Positions 7,464-14,334 of a stretch of 15,722 nt of DNA are shown one piece after another. Origin of the DNA: JAFEBO01 sp044375915. GTDB taxonomy: Bacteria; Planctomycetota; Phycisphaerae; Phycisphaerales; UBA1924. The notes beneath the pieces were generated by a model, which was not told where the DNA came from, ran no database searches, and saw only the letters and a program-made list of their open reading frames with translations. Numbering within the stretch: position 1 is the first letter of the stretch; the number at the start of each line of letters is the position of its first letter. Position numbers and translations under genes: made by a program. The stretch spans positions 1 to 15,722 of the forward strand of contig JBILLU010000067.1 of NCBI GenBank assembly GCA_044375915.1, read 5' to 3'.

Positions 7464-8210
7464 CTAGTGGGGCTCTTCAAAGGAGCGAAGCCATTCGGCC
7501 CACTCGCCGCGGGGGTGACGGAGTGAGTCCAAAACTCGCATCATCACTTCTGGCTCAGAGTGTTTGGCGAACGCGCGAGCCGGAACCGATGAGGCGACAT
7601 ACCCCGAATCGACCTTCAAGAAGTAATGGCGCCGAGATGAACTGCTAGGTGTGTCGAGCCAATATCCCCTTTCAACTATGGAAAGATATAGTTCCACGGT
7701 GCGCCGGCTGGCCAGCGTCTTTTGTGCAGCAAGGCATACTCGCATCATCGGGGCGTAACGTGCCTCCCCGCTATCTGCCGCGGCTTCGCAAGCCCACTCC
7801 TGCACGCTTTTGGCGCGATCAGCCAAGCCCATCAAGACAAGTTGATCACTCGCGGATCCGGGCGTTGGCGGCTTGAGAATCGAGTGGCGCAGCATGAACG
7901 CGCGAGCCTGAGCTCCAGAGGAACGAAATACCTCGACCAGCCACGGCTCCGCATCGCGGGCTTTGAGTGCCAGCACTCCTGCGCAGCGAGCCCCCGCAAG
8001 CAACGCGTAGGTGAATCTGGACCTCAGAATGTCGCGGCAGTCCTCGAACCACTTTGATTCCGGTGCGACGCAGTGTTCGGCAGACGCCCAAGCATAGATC
8101 GCGCGACACAAGCTGCCAGCTCGGCGTGCGAGCGCCTTGTCCTTGACCCGCCCTTCAGCGTCCAAAGCAAAGGCGAGTAACTGCTTAAGAGGAGTTTCGC
8201 GAACTGGCAT
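7464..8210 (-). CDS. Unrecognised helical protein, lower GC
   Basis: I do not recognise this 248-residue protein. It lacks a signal peptide or membrane segments and appears alpha-helical and rich in Ala, Arg and Trp. Segments such as RFTYALLAGARCAGVLALKARDAEPWLVEVF and KSVQEWACEAAADSGEARYAPMMRVCLA look like degenerate HEAT-type helices. The C-terminal EVMMRVLDSLRHPRGEWAEWL is another such unit. Codon third positions include many A and T bases (for example CCA GTT CGC GAA ACT CCT CTT), unlike the neighbours, which hints at later acquisition or weak selection. It precedes the DinB-like gene on the same strand. The start at 8210 is the first ATG and has no strong ribosome binding site. Confidence 0.65.
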   Translation of the reverse strand: MPVRETPLKQLLAFALDAEGRVKDKALARRAGSLCRAIYAWASAEHCVAPESKWFEDCRDILRSRFTYALLAGARCAGVLALKARDAEPWLVEVFRSSGAQARAFMLRHSILKPPTPGSASDQLVLMGLADRAKSVQEWACEAAADSGEARYAPMMRVCLAAQKTLASRRTVELYLSIVERGYWLDTPSSSSRRHYFLKVDSGYVASSVPARAFAKHSEPEVMMRVLDSLRHPRGEWAEWLRSFEEPH

Positions 8211-8232
8211 GATGGGCCCGGGCTCCGCGCCG

Positions 8233-8273
8233 CCGCGGCTCGCTGGATCGGATGTTGATCGGGCGAGCCGCGG
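8233..8273. repeat. Long imperfect hairpin
   Basis: The left arm starts CCGCGGCTCGC and ends GATC. The right arm is its complement with two mismatches, giving about 17 pairs around a GGATGTT loop. There is no T-run. It lies just upstream of the minus-strand gene starting at 8210 and would be in its leader or promoter region. Confidence 0.65.
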
Positions 8274-8488
8274 GGCGTGGGGATGGTACAGGATTGGAGG
8301 GCGTGGTCAGGCTGTCGCAATCCGCGCCGGCAGGATCACCATGCTCTGTCCCGCGCATTGCAGGCGGCGTTGGATGGCGAACGCCGTCTGGTTGTGGAGC
8401 AGCCCTCCAGCTGTGACTGAGACGCGACTCTTCCGCTCACAATCTGAACTGGCGACAAACGCGCAATGAAGCCGCACGGAATCTCGGT

Positions 8489-8517
8489 TATTGTGATGCG
8501 GGGCGTTTGCTCGGAGG
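8489..8517 (+). promoter_or_regulatory. Candidate -10 box and ribosome binding site
   Basis: TATTGT at 8489-8494 could be the -10 box, giving a leader of about 24 bases. GGAGG at 8513-8517 is 7 bases before the ATG at 8525. It is the clearest Shine-Dalgarno site in the window and decides the start against an in-frame codon at 8507. Confidence 0.5.
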
Positions 8518-8524
8518 ACACGGC

Positions 8525-9082
8525 ATGAACGCATCATCGGTGTTAATGAGTGTGATGGGCGTTGCGGCGGTGGTTGCAATGGGAGTCTTCGCCGCACCGG
8601 CTTCCACGCGGCGCCCTCCGCCGTCGGTCGGTTCGACGGCGATCGCCTGCCACGCGGATGAAGTGGGGAAGCGGCTGCTCATTGAGGGCGCGGTGACGGA
8701 CGCGGCCGGTCGTCCCGTCGAGGGTGCGACCGTCACGGCGTACAACGCGGATGCGACGGGGCTGTACAACCCCGCGAACTCCGAGACCCGCGTGCCGCGG
8801 ATCCACGCGAAGGTGACGACCGACGCGCAGGGACGGTTCCAGGTGCTCACCGTCTTCCCGGGTCCCTATCCAAGCGGCGACGAGCCCGCGCACGTGCACT
8901 TCGACGCGGTCGCCCCGACGTACAAGCTGTCGTACGCGACGATCTGGTTCGCGGGCGATCGATTGATCACGCCGCAGAAGCGGGCCTGGGCAGATCAGGA
9001 CGCCGAGACGCGGATCGTGCCGACGCGCGACCTCGCCGGTCTGGCGGTCGCGGCGGTGACCATCGTTCTCGAGGAGAACTGA
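8525..9082 (+). CDS. Exported intradiol-dioxygenase-like protein
   Basis: The 185-residue protein begins with a hydrophobic segment (residues 6-24, ending AAPAS) that looks like a signal peptide. The rest has the intradiol ring-cleavage dioxygenase pattern: GAVTDAAGRPVEGATVTAYNADATGLYN, TTDAQGRFQVLTVFPGPYP, then PAHVHFDAVAP. The four Fe(III) ligands of the family are all present as Tyr81, Tyr115, His123 and His125. Cytoplasmic homologues open catechol or protocatechuate rings. Exported, stand-alone members of this kind are usually of unknown substrate. There is no aromatic-degradation gene nearby, so the pathway cannot be inferred. It is followed after 43 bases by the ABC permease gene, which appears to have its own promoter. 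Confidence 0.85.
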   Translation: MNASSVLMSVMGVAAVVAMGVFAAPASTRRPPPSVGSTAIACHADEVGKRLLIEGAVTDAAGRPVEGATVTAYNADATGLYNPANSETRVPRIHAKVTTDAQGRFQVLTVFPGPYPSGDEPAHVHFDAVAPTYKLSYATIWFAGDRLITPQKRAWADQDAETRIVPTRDLAGLAVAAVTIVLEEN

Positions 9083-9112
9083 GCTCGGCGGGAGCCCGCG
9101 GCGTGTCTTCGC

Positions 9113-9118
9113 TACACT
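9113..9118 (+). promoter_or_regulatory. Candidate -10 box, leaderless type
   Basis: TACACT ends exactly 7 bases before the GTG at 9126, the same spacing as TATACT before the ATG at 173. No Shine-Dalgarno sequence is present, so a leaderless transcript is plausible. Confidence 0.4.
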
Positions 9119-9125
9119 CGACGCC

Positions 9126-10874
9126 GTGAACCGCTTCCGCCGACACGCCTGGCAGTACGCCCTCCTTTCCGCCACGCTGGCGGTCCTGGCGGTGCTGCTC
9201 ATCTATCCCATCTTCCTCACCGTTGCCGGCGCGTTTGAGAAGCAGCCGGGCGGCGGGCTCTCGGGCAGCGGATCGTTTCTGTCCAACCTGACGCTCGAGC
9301 ACTTCCGGGTGCTCTCGACGAATCCCAACTTCTTCCGGGCGATCGGCAACTCGGCGCTGCTCGCGGTGACCACGACGATCCTGGCGACGGCGATCGCGCT
9401 GCCGCTGGCGCTCCTGGCGTCGAGTTACAAGTTCCCGTTCAAGACGTTCTTCAACGCGGCGGTCTTGGTGCCGATGATCCTGCCGCCGTTTGTCGGGGCG
9501 ATCGGGGTGCGGGCGATCCTGGGGCGCGAGGGCGCGTTGAACGCGATGTTCGGCTCCGACTTTGACATTCTGGGCAACGCCAAGTTCTGGGGCGTCGTCG
9601 GCGTGCAGGCGTTGTCGCTCTATCCGATCGTGTTCCTGAACACGACGGCGGCATTGGCGAACCTCGACCCCGCGCTCGACGAGGCGGCGGAAAACCTGGG
9701 CGCCGGCTGGTGGCGCCGCTTCTTCAAGATCACCCTGCCCCTGGTCCGTCCCGGCATCTTCGCCGGCGCCACCATCGTCTTCATCTGGGCCTTCACCGAA
9801 CTGGGCACGCCCTTGATGTTCGATTACTACGCGGTGACGAGCGTGCAGATCTTCTACGGCCTCAAGCAGGTCGAGACGAGCGCGGAGCCGTATGCCCTCA
9901 CGCTGGTCATGCTGGGCATGGCGATCGTGATGTATGTGCTGGGCAAATACTTCTTTGGGCGTGCTGGCTACGCGATGTACAGCAAGGCCAGCCGCGCGGG
10001 CGGGGAGAAGGAATTGACCGGTTGGCGGGGCTGGCTGGCGACGCTGGTGTTCGCGGCGGTCTTCCTGCTGGCGATCCTGCCCCACGTGGGCGTGGTATTG
10101 ACGAGCTTCACCGTGCCCGGCCAGTGGTACGACAGCGTGCTGCCGACCTCGTGGACGACCGCGCACTACCGCGAGGCGTTGACGGCACGCGACTCGTTCG
10201 GCGCGATCGTGAACTCGCTGAAGCTCTCCGCCGCCGCCATGCTCATCACCATGGTCGCCGGCGTCGTGATCGCGTACCTGATCGTGCGGACGCAGGTGAA
10301 GGGTCGGGCACTCCTCGATGCACTGTGCATGCTGCCCTTGGCGGTGCCGGGGCTGGTGATGGCGTTCGGCTACGTCGCGATGAGCCTGCGCTGGCCGTTC
10401 GGCAAGGACGGCCCGCTGGGCGACTATGTCAGCGTGCTGGCGGCCGAGCCCAACCCGGTGCCGCTCTTGATCGCGGCGTACGCGATCCGGCGCTTGCCGT
10501 ACATCGTGCGCTCGACGGTCGCGGGCCTGGAACAGACCAGCGGCGAACTCGAAGAAGCGGCGATGAATCTGGGCGCCTCGCGCTTCACCGCCGTGCGCCG
10601 CGTGATTGTGCCCTTGATCATGGCCAACCTCATCGCCGGCGGCATGCTGGTCTTCTCGTTCTCGATGCTGGAAGTGTCGGACTCGATGCTCCTGGCGCAG
10701 CAGAAGCACCAGTTCCCGCTCACGAAGGCGATCTTCGCGTTCACCGAGCGATTGGGCGACGGCGTCTACATCGCCAGCGCCATGGGCGTGTGGGGCATGG
10801 CGCTGCTCACCGTCACGCTGTTCGGAGCGAGCGTGCTGCTGGGGAAGAAGCTGGGATCGATCTTCCGGGTCTGA
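9126..10874 (+). CDS. Fused two-domain ABC transporter permease, iron(III)-type
   Basis: The 582 residues contain two binding-protein-dependent transport permease modules in one chain, as in FbpB/AfuB-type Fe(III) and related importers. Each module has the EAA loop that docks on the ATPase: DEAAENLGAGWWRRFFKITLP (Glu186, Gly192) and EEAAMNLGASRFTAVRRVIVP (Glu477, Gly483). About a dozen hydrophobic segments are visible, the first at residues 12-33 after a basic N-terminus (MNRFRRH). It acts in the inner membrane. Its ATPase and substrate-binding protein are not adjacent and must lie elsewhere. The ATPase at 13133-13969 is of the oligopeptide class and is not its partner. The substrate is inferred only from the fused architecture. 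Transcription ends at the terminator at 10911-10941. Confidence 0.9.
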   Translation: MNRFRRHAWQYALLSATLAVLAVLLIYPIFLTVAGAFEKQPGGGLSGSGSFLSNLTLEHFRVLSTNPNFFRAIGNSALLAVTTTILATAIALPLALLASSYKFPFKTFFNAAVLVPMILPPFVGAIGVRAILGREGALNAMFGSDFDILGNAKFWGVVGVQALSLYPIVFLNTTAALANLDPALDEAAENLGAGWWRRFFKITLPLVRPGIFAGATIVFIWAFTELGTPLMFDYYAVTSVQIFYGLKQVETSAEPYALTLVMLGMAIVMYVLGKYFFGRAGYAMYSKASRAGGEKELTGWRGWLATLVFAAVFLLAILPHVGVVLTSFTVPGQWYDSVLPTSWTTAHYREALTARDSFGAIVNSLKLSAAAMLITMVAGVVIAYLIVRTQVKGRALLDALCMLPLAVPGLVMAFGYVAMSLRWPFGKDGPLGDYVSVLAAEPNPVPLLIAAYAIRRLPYIVRSTVAGLEQTSGELEEAAMNLGASRFTAVRRVIVPLIMANLIAGGMLVFSFSMLEVSDSMLLAQQKHQFPLTKAIFAFTERLGDGVYIASAMGVWGMALLTVTLFGASVLLGKKLGSIFRV

Positions 10875-10910
10875 GCAGTGGGCCGCGGAAGCGCACGGTG
10901 CCAGGTGAAT

Positions 10911-10941
10911 AAAAAAGCGGCGCGATGTCGCGCCGCTTTTT
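10911..10941. terminator. Bidirectional intrinsic terminator
   Basis: GCGGCGCG (10917-10924) and CGCGCCGC (10929-10936) form a perfect 8-bp GC stem around ATGT. Six A bases lie before it and five T bases after it. It can therefore terminate both the permease transcript and the convergent minus-strand transcript ending at 10963. Confidence 0.95.
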
Positions 10942-10962
10942 CATTGTGTGCGAATGGTCGGC

Positions 10963-11811
10963 TCAGCTGCGCTTGCCGATGACGAACCCGATCACCGCCG
11001 AGACGAGCGTGAAGACGAAGAGCCCGCCGACGACGTACATCAGGTTCGTGCCCAGGGTCTCGAGCAGTTCCGCGCCCGAGCCCGACAGGACGAGAATGAC
11101 GGTGAAGACGCTGAGCAGCAGCGTGACGATCGCGCCGAACGCCAGGCCACCGACAAGGCCCGAGCCGGGGCCGTCGTACGGCTCGGCGGCGACCATGGCG
11201 GCCATCGACATGCCCGCGGCTGCGACCGGTTCGGACGCGCCGCCCTCGAAAAGCCCGCCGCCCTCGATGCCGGCCCTGCTGCCGCCCGCATCAACCGAGC
11301 CTGAACCCGCGTTGGCCGTTGCGCCGTACGCGTCTTCCATCAGGCCAGCGCCCAGGCCGGTGTCCTCACGAGTGAGGTCCATGATGCCCGAGCCGGCGGA
11401 GGAGTCGCCAGCGGCGGTCGAGCCGAGGCCCGCGAGGGGCGACGCGGTGACGCGGGTGACGGCGGAGGGATCCGAGTCGTCGGTGGCGTCGGCATCGAAG
11501 ATGCTGATGCCGGTCTGTTCCTTGGGGCTTTCGGCGACGCCCGAGCCGCCCAGGCCGATGCCGCTGCCCATGTTCGCGTTCGACCCGCTGCTGGCGAGTC
11601 CGATGGGTTCGAGTTCGCCGGACTCAGCGAGCGGGATCTCGTCCTCGCCCTTGCCGCCCGAGAGCAGGTCGACCTGCTCCACCTTGAACATCAGGCGATC
11701 GCGATCGCGGAAGGCCTCAAGCTGCCGACGGTCGGCCATCGCCTTCACCTCGTCGGGCGAGACCTTGAGCTTGGCGGCGGCTTCCTCGATCGAGTAGAAC
11801 ATCTTGGCCAT
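10963..11811 (-). CDS. Helix-turn-helix domain protein with C-terminal membrane anchor
   Basis: The protein has 282 residues. Residues 4-50 (MFYSIEEAAAKLKVSPDEVKAMADR...RLMFKVEQVDLL) match the excisionase/MerR-like helix-turn-helix found in many planctomycete proteins. About 170 residues of low-complexity Gly/Ser/Ala/Asp-rich sequence follow, with repeats such as GSGIGLGGSG and DPSAVTRVTASP. The C-terminus has two hydrophobic segments, roughly 219-243 and 255-277, ending GKRS. A DNA-binding-like domain tethered to the membrane by a flexible linker is suggested, but whether it binds DNA is unknown. In several such proteins the fold may bind protein or peptide instead. The ATG at 11811 has AGGAG 8 bases upstream. 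A candidate TAGTAT -10 lies at 11889-11894. Confidence 0.85.
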   Translation of the reverse strand: MAKMFYSIEEAAAKLKVSPDEVKAMADRRQLEAFRDRDRLMFKVEQVDLLSGGKGEDEIPLAESGELEPIGLASSGSNANMGSGIGLGGSGVAESPKEQTGISIFDADATDDSDPSAVTRVTASPLAGLGSTAAGDSSAGSGIMDLTREDTGLGAGLMEDAYGATANAGSGSVDAGGSRAGIEGGGLFEGGASEPVAAAGMSMAAMVAAEPYDGPGSGLVGGLAFGAIVTLLLSVFTVILVLSGSGAELLETLGTNLMYVVGGLFVFTLVSAVIGFVIGKRS

Positions 11812-11888
11812 GCGTGCGGCTCCTGCGGCTGCGAGCAGGCGGCGGATCGAACCGCCGACCTGTGGGGTCTCCCAAACGGGTCTCGATG

Positions 11889-11894
11889 ATACTA
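11889..11894 (-). promoter_or_regulatory. Candidate -10 box in divergent promoter region
   Basis: On the minus strand TAGTAT would give a leader of about 70 bases for the gene starting at 11811. The overlapping plus-strand hexamer GATACT (11888-11893) could serve the divergent gene at 11913, so both promoters may share this 101-base gap. Confidence 0.3.
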
Positions 11895-11912
11895 CCTTCC
11901 CCTTGAGAAGGC

Positions 11913-12794
11913 ATGGTCCACCCCGCCAGCAACCAACTCCCGCCCACCCAAACAGCTCCCGGCGCGAACGTGGTGGCTCGTCAACCCTCCCGAAGGGCAT
12001 CGACCCGACGTCCGGCCCGGTTTCCCGTCGAGCCTTTCGATCTCGTCCATCCCGCGGTTCCCGCCGAGTTCGACGGGCTGACGGTTCTGCATCTTTCGGA
12101 TACCCACATCCGCCGCACCCGTCCGCGGCCGGGTCACCATCTTGCCCTGATCGAGGCGTTGCGAGAGATCGCAGTTGATCTGGTTGTGCTGACCGGCGAC
12201 TTCATGACCCATCCGGGCGACGAGCCCGCGGCGTTGGCGGCGCTGGCCGAGCTGCGCGACAACTGGAACAGCCGCCTCGGGGCGTTTGCAATCGGCGGCA
12301 ACCACGATACCGCCGCGTTCCTGCGGGCGGCATGCGCGATCGACGGCATCCGCTGGCTCGACAACGAAAGCATCGATGTCGCGGTGGCCGGCCGCACGCT
12401 GCGCCTTGTGGGCACCGGATTTCCGGAAGACCTGCTGCAAGCCACCACACGCGATGACCCGGCGGCTCTGACGCTGACGCTGGTGCACTATCCAACTGAA
12501 ATCTACACCGGGGCGCGGCTCGGGCTGCCGTTACTCTTCTGCGGCCACACCCACGGCGGGCAGATCCGCCCCCATGCCTCTTTCGCCCCCCACACCAGCT
12601 GCGACTTGCCCGCCAACCTCGCCAGCGGCGTGCTGCGCCTCCGCGACACCGTGCTGTGCATCTCCCGAGGCCTGGGCACCGCGGTGCTGCCGCTGCGCTT
12701 CAACTGCGAACCCCAGGCGCCGCTGTACACCCTGCGCCGCGGCCCGCTGCCGGGCGATGTGCCGGATCGGGTGGTGGTCTTCAAGAGATGGTGA
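11913..12794 (+). CDS. YkuE/YaeI-type metallophosphoesterase
   Basis: The 293 residues carry the complete calcineurin-like phosphoesterase signature: LSDTHI (Asp63, His65), LTGDF (Asp96), GGNHD (Asn130, His131, Asp132), LVHYP (His192) and CGHTHGGQ (His212, His214). These residues bind two metal ions. The GHTHGGQ form and overall length place it with the YkuE/YaeI group, some of which hydrolyse UDP-2,3-diacylglucosamine or other phosphodiesters. The substrate here is not known. The first 40 residues are Pro/Arg-rich and unlike the family, so translation may begin later, for example at GTG codons near 11970. The GAGAAGG before the ATG is only 1 base away. The gene is divergent from the HTH protein and followed by a large palindrome. 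Confidence 0.88.
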   Translation: MVHPASNQLPPTQTAPGANVVARQPSRRASTRRPARFPVEPFDLVHPAVPAEFDGLTVLHLSDTHIRRTRPRPGHHLALIEALREIAVDLVVLTGDFMTHPGDEPAALAALAELRDNWNSRLGAFAIGGNHDTAAFLRAACAIDGIRWLDNESIDVAVAGRTLRLVGTGFPEDLLQATTRDDPAALTLTLVHYPTEIYTGARLGLPLLFCGHTHGGQIRPHASFAPHTSCDLPANLASGVLRLRDTVLCISRGLGTAVLPLRFNCEPQAPLYTLRRGPLPGDVPDRVVVFKRW

Positions 12795-13132
12795 ATCGCA
12801 CTTTGGAAAGCGAGCCGGGGCGTTATCGCCCCCGTGCCGTTGCAAACCAAAGGCATTGCACCGCGGAGCACGCAGAGAACGCGGAGAAAGACACTTCAAG
12901 ACGGAGAGCACGGCGAGAGGCGAGGAGTTCTGCGTGTCATTTGGGCGAAGCATCTCGCCTTCCAGTGCTTGAAGCAACAGCTCCCTGTTCTCCGTGTTCT
13001 CCGTGGTCAATCTCCTCCCGCCTTCCTCTGCGTTCTCTGCGTTCTCTGCGGTGCATGCCTTTCCGGTCGATCGAACGCCCAATCGCACGGGGCGAGGACG
13101 CCCCGGCTCGCTGGCGTAAACGGACTCTCGCG
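12795..13132. other. 338-base gap filled by a nested palindrome
   Basis: This gap between the convergent phosphoesterase and ABC ATPase genes holds no credible gene. Almost all of it is the nested palindrome at 12809-13112. Confidence 0.7.
12809..13112. repeat. Nested palindromic element, about 300 bp
   Basis: The outer arms, at about 12809-12837 and 13086-13112, are copies of the 27-bp family also seen at 6739-6838. Inside them lie purine-rich arms. GGCATTGCACCGCGGAGCAC and the following GCAGAGAACGCGGAGAAAG (12853-12890) match the reverse complement of about 13025-13062. A third pair built on CACGGAGAACACGGAG-type repeats (about 12896-12935 and 12970-13012) lies closer in. A small GGCGA-AGCATC-TCGCC hairpin sits at the centre. 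The whole region can fold into one long interrupted hairpin. Confidence 0.8.
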
Positions 13133-13969
13133 TCAGCCAGCGATCGCTGGCGTCTTGCGTCGCGCCGGGTCCGGCACCGGCACCGCGCTCAAGAGCCGCT
13201 GGGTGTATTCGTGTTGGGGCGTTTGAAGCACCGCGTCGCGGGTGCCGATCTCCACAATCTTGCCCTTGAGCAGCACCGCCACCCGGTGGCAGATGTGCTG
13301 GATCACGTTCATGTCGTGGCTGATGAACAGGTAGCTCAGCTTCAGCTCGCGCTGCAGGTCGGTGAGCAGGTTCAGAATCTGGGCCTGAATGGAAACGTCG
13401 AGCGCACTGGTAGGTTCGTCGCAGATGAGCAGCCGCGGCTCGAGCGCCAGGGCCCGCGCGATCGCCAGTCGCTGCCGCTGCCCGCCGGAGAACTCGTGCG
13501 GGTAACGATCCGCGCTCGCCGCGGGCATGCCGCAGCGTTCGAGCAGGGTGCCGACGCGCCGTGCCAGCTCGCGACGATCCGTGACGATGCCGTGGACGAT
13601 CAGGGGCTCGCCGACACTGGCGCCGACCCGGAGGCGAGGGTTCAGTGACCCGGCCGGGTCCTGGAAGATCATCTGCATGTGGCGCCGCGCGGCCCGGAGC
13701 TGGCGGGCACCCATGCTGCGGATATCGCGTTGCTCGAACTCGACGGTTCCTTCAGCGGTGTCCACAAGCCCGAGCACCGCGCGGCCAACCGTGGACTTGC
13801 CGCTGCCGGATTCGCCGACCAGACCGAGCGTCTCGCCTTCATGAATCTCAAAGTCCACGCCATCGACGGCGTGTGTGTACGCGGTCACACGCTGCAGCAG
13901 GCCGGATCGAACGGGGAAGCGGACGACCAAGCCGCGGACGCGAAGGATGGGGTGAGCGGCATCGGTCAT
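13133..13969 (-). CDS. ABC transporter ATP-binding protein, oligopeptide/dipeptide (OppF/DppF) type
   Basis: The 278-residue protein has all ABC ATPase motifs: Walker A GESGSGKST (52-60), Q-loop Gln103 (IFQDPAGSLNPR), signature FSGGQ (160-164), Walker B LLICDEP (180-186) and switch His218 (ISHDMNV). The sequence DPAGSLNPR and the C-terminal HEYTQRLLSAVPVPDP are characteristic of OppF/DppF subunits, which power peptide or nickel uptake. It is shorter than typical OppF (about 330). The OppD, permease and binding-protein genes are not in the window. The ATG at 13969 lies 6 bases after a TACCTT box on the minus strand, suggesting a leaderless transcript and a separate transcription unit. It ends beside the nested palindrome. 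Confidence 0.93.
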   Translation of the reverse strand: MTDAAHPILRVRGLVVRFPVRSGLLQRVTAYTHAVDGVDFEIHEGETLGLVGESGSGKSTVGRAVLGLVDTAEGTVEFEQRDIRSMGARQLRAARRHMQMIFQDPAGSLNPRLRVGASVGEPLIVHGIVTDRRELARRVGTLLERCGMPAASADRYPHEFSGGQRQRLAIARALALEPRLLICDEPTSALDVSIQAQILNLLTDLQRELKLSYLFISHDMNVIQHICHRVAVLLKGKIVEIGTRDAVLQTPQHEYTQRLLSAVPVPDPARRKTPAIAG

Positions 13970-13975
13970 CCAAGC

Positions 13976-13981
13976 AAGGTA
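13976..13981 (-). promoter_or_regulatory. Candidate -10 box, leaderless type
   Basis: On the minus strand TACCTT ends 6 bases before the ATG of the ABC ATPase gene, with no ribosome binding site between. It fits the leaderless pattern seen at 160-165 and 9113-9118. Confidence 0.35.
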
Positions 13982-14008
13982 GCGCGGACGCAGGCAGCGT
14001 TGCGCGGT

Positions 14009-14048
14009 GGGGGGGGCGGTGGGGCGCGGTGGGGGGAGGCGGGGCGGG
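14009..14048 (+). other. G-quadruplex-forming motif
   Basis: The plus strand has runs of 8, 4, 6, 4 and 3 G at 14009-14016, 14021-14024, 14031-14036, 14041-14044 and 14046-14048. The first four are separated by loops of 4, 6 and 4 bases. This fits a four-tetrad quadruplex. It lies between divergent genes, about 50 bases upstream of the candidate -10 box of the histone-like gene. Confidence 0.7.
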
Positions 14049-14100
14049 CGGTGGGCGGCGCCCCCAACACGCCCCAACCACGGTGCTTCGGTGAGGCTCC

Positions 14101-14106
14101 TAGAAT
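14101..14106 (+). promoter_or_regulatory. Candidate -10 box of histone-like operon
   Basis: TAGAAT is a good -10 match and would give a leader of about 39 bases before the GTG at 14152. AGGAG at 14138-14142 is a proper ribosome binding site, 9 bases before the start. The -35 region is not clear. Confidence 0.45.
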
Positions 14107-14151
14107 GGCACGCGGGGCGGGAGACGCTCGCCCTTACAGGAGCTGCCAACC

Positions 14152-14334
14152 GTGGAAGCCTTTGAGAAACTGAAGAAGATCATCGCCGAGGCGGAGGCCG
14201 ACGTGCTCAAGTTTGACGGCGGCAACAAGGCCGCGGGCACCCGTGTTCGCAAGTCCATGCAGGACGTGAAGGCCGCGGCCCAGGAAATCCGCGAGAAGGT
14301 CCTCGAGAATCGTGACGTCGAGAAGCCCAGCTGA
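14152..14334 (+). CDS. Histone H1-like (Hc1-type) small protein
   Basis: The 60-residue protein MEAFEKLKKIIAEAEADVLK... contains the block GGNKAAGTRVRKSMQDVKAAAQEIR (residues 23-47). This matches the N-terminal half of bacterial histone H1-like proteins of the chlamydial Hc1 family, also common in planctomycetes. The chlamydial proteins condense DNA with a long lysine-rich tail. That tail is absent here and the C-terminus is acidic (ENRDVEKPS), so simple DNA compaction is uncertain. It is probably a coiled-coil helix pair. The start is GTG, chosen because AGGAG is 9 bases upstream and the family match begins there. Its stop overlaps the start of the FabZ-like gene by one base (TGATG). Confidence 0.88.
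   Translation: MEAFEKLKKIIAEAEADVLKFDGGNKAAGTRVRKSMQDVKAAAQEIREKVLENRDVEKPS

Larger units (their letters stand above)
8211..8524. other. 314-base divergent intergenic region
   Basis: This gap separates the minus-strand gene starting at 8210 from the plus-strand gene at 8525. It holds a long imperfect hairpin (8233-8273), and a candidate -10 box (8489-8494) with a good ribosome binding site (8513-8517) for the downstream gene. Between about 8280 and 8480 I see short open frames on both strands but none with a convincing start, composition or motif. Confidence 0.6.

Noticed and set aside
8233..8273. Intrinsic terminator
   Set aside because: The stem is strong but no T-run follows on either strand, and it lies between divergent starts where no transcript would end.
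8307..8480. Small genes on either strand in the 8211-8524 gap
   Set aside because: The short frames lack start signals, coding composition and motifs, and they overlap each other.
8967..10709. Long minus-strand open frame (580 codons) opposite the ABC permease
   Set aside because: The translation is Arg/His/Gln-rich without hydrophobic core or motifs, and the plus strand encodes two clear permease modules.
10925..11797. Plus-strand open frame opposite the HTH protein
   Set aside because: It begins within the terminator and reads as Ser/Pro/Ala-rich low complexity. It mirrors the Gly/Ser linker of the real gene.
12840..13070. CRISPR-like array suggested by recurring GAGAACGC-type units
   Set aside because: Units are short, unequally spaced and arranged as inverted arms. 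There are no spacers of constant length and no cas gene.
9126..13969. Grouping the ABC permease and the ABC ATPase as one transporter
   Set aside because: The ATPase has OppF/DppF signatures while the permease is a fused iron-type protein. They lie on opposite strands about 2.3 kb apart with unrelated genes between.
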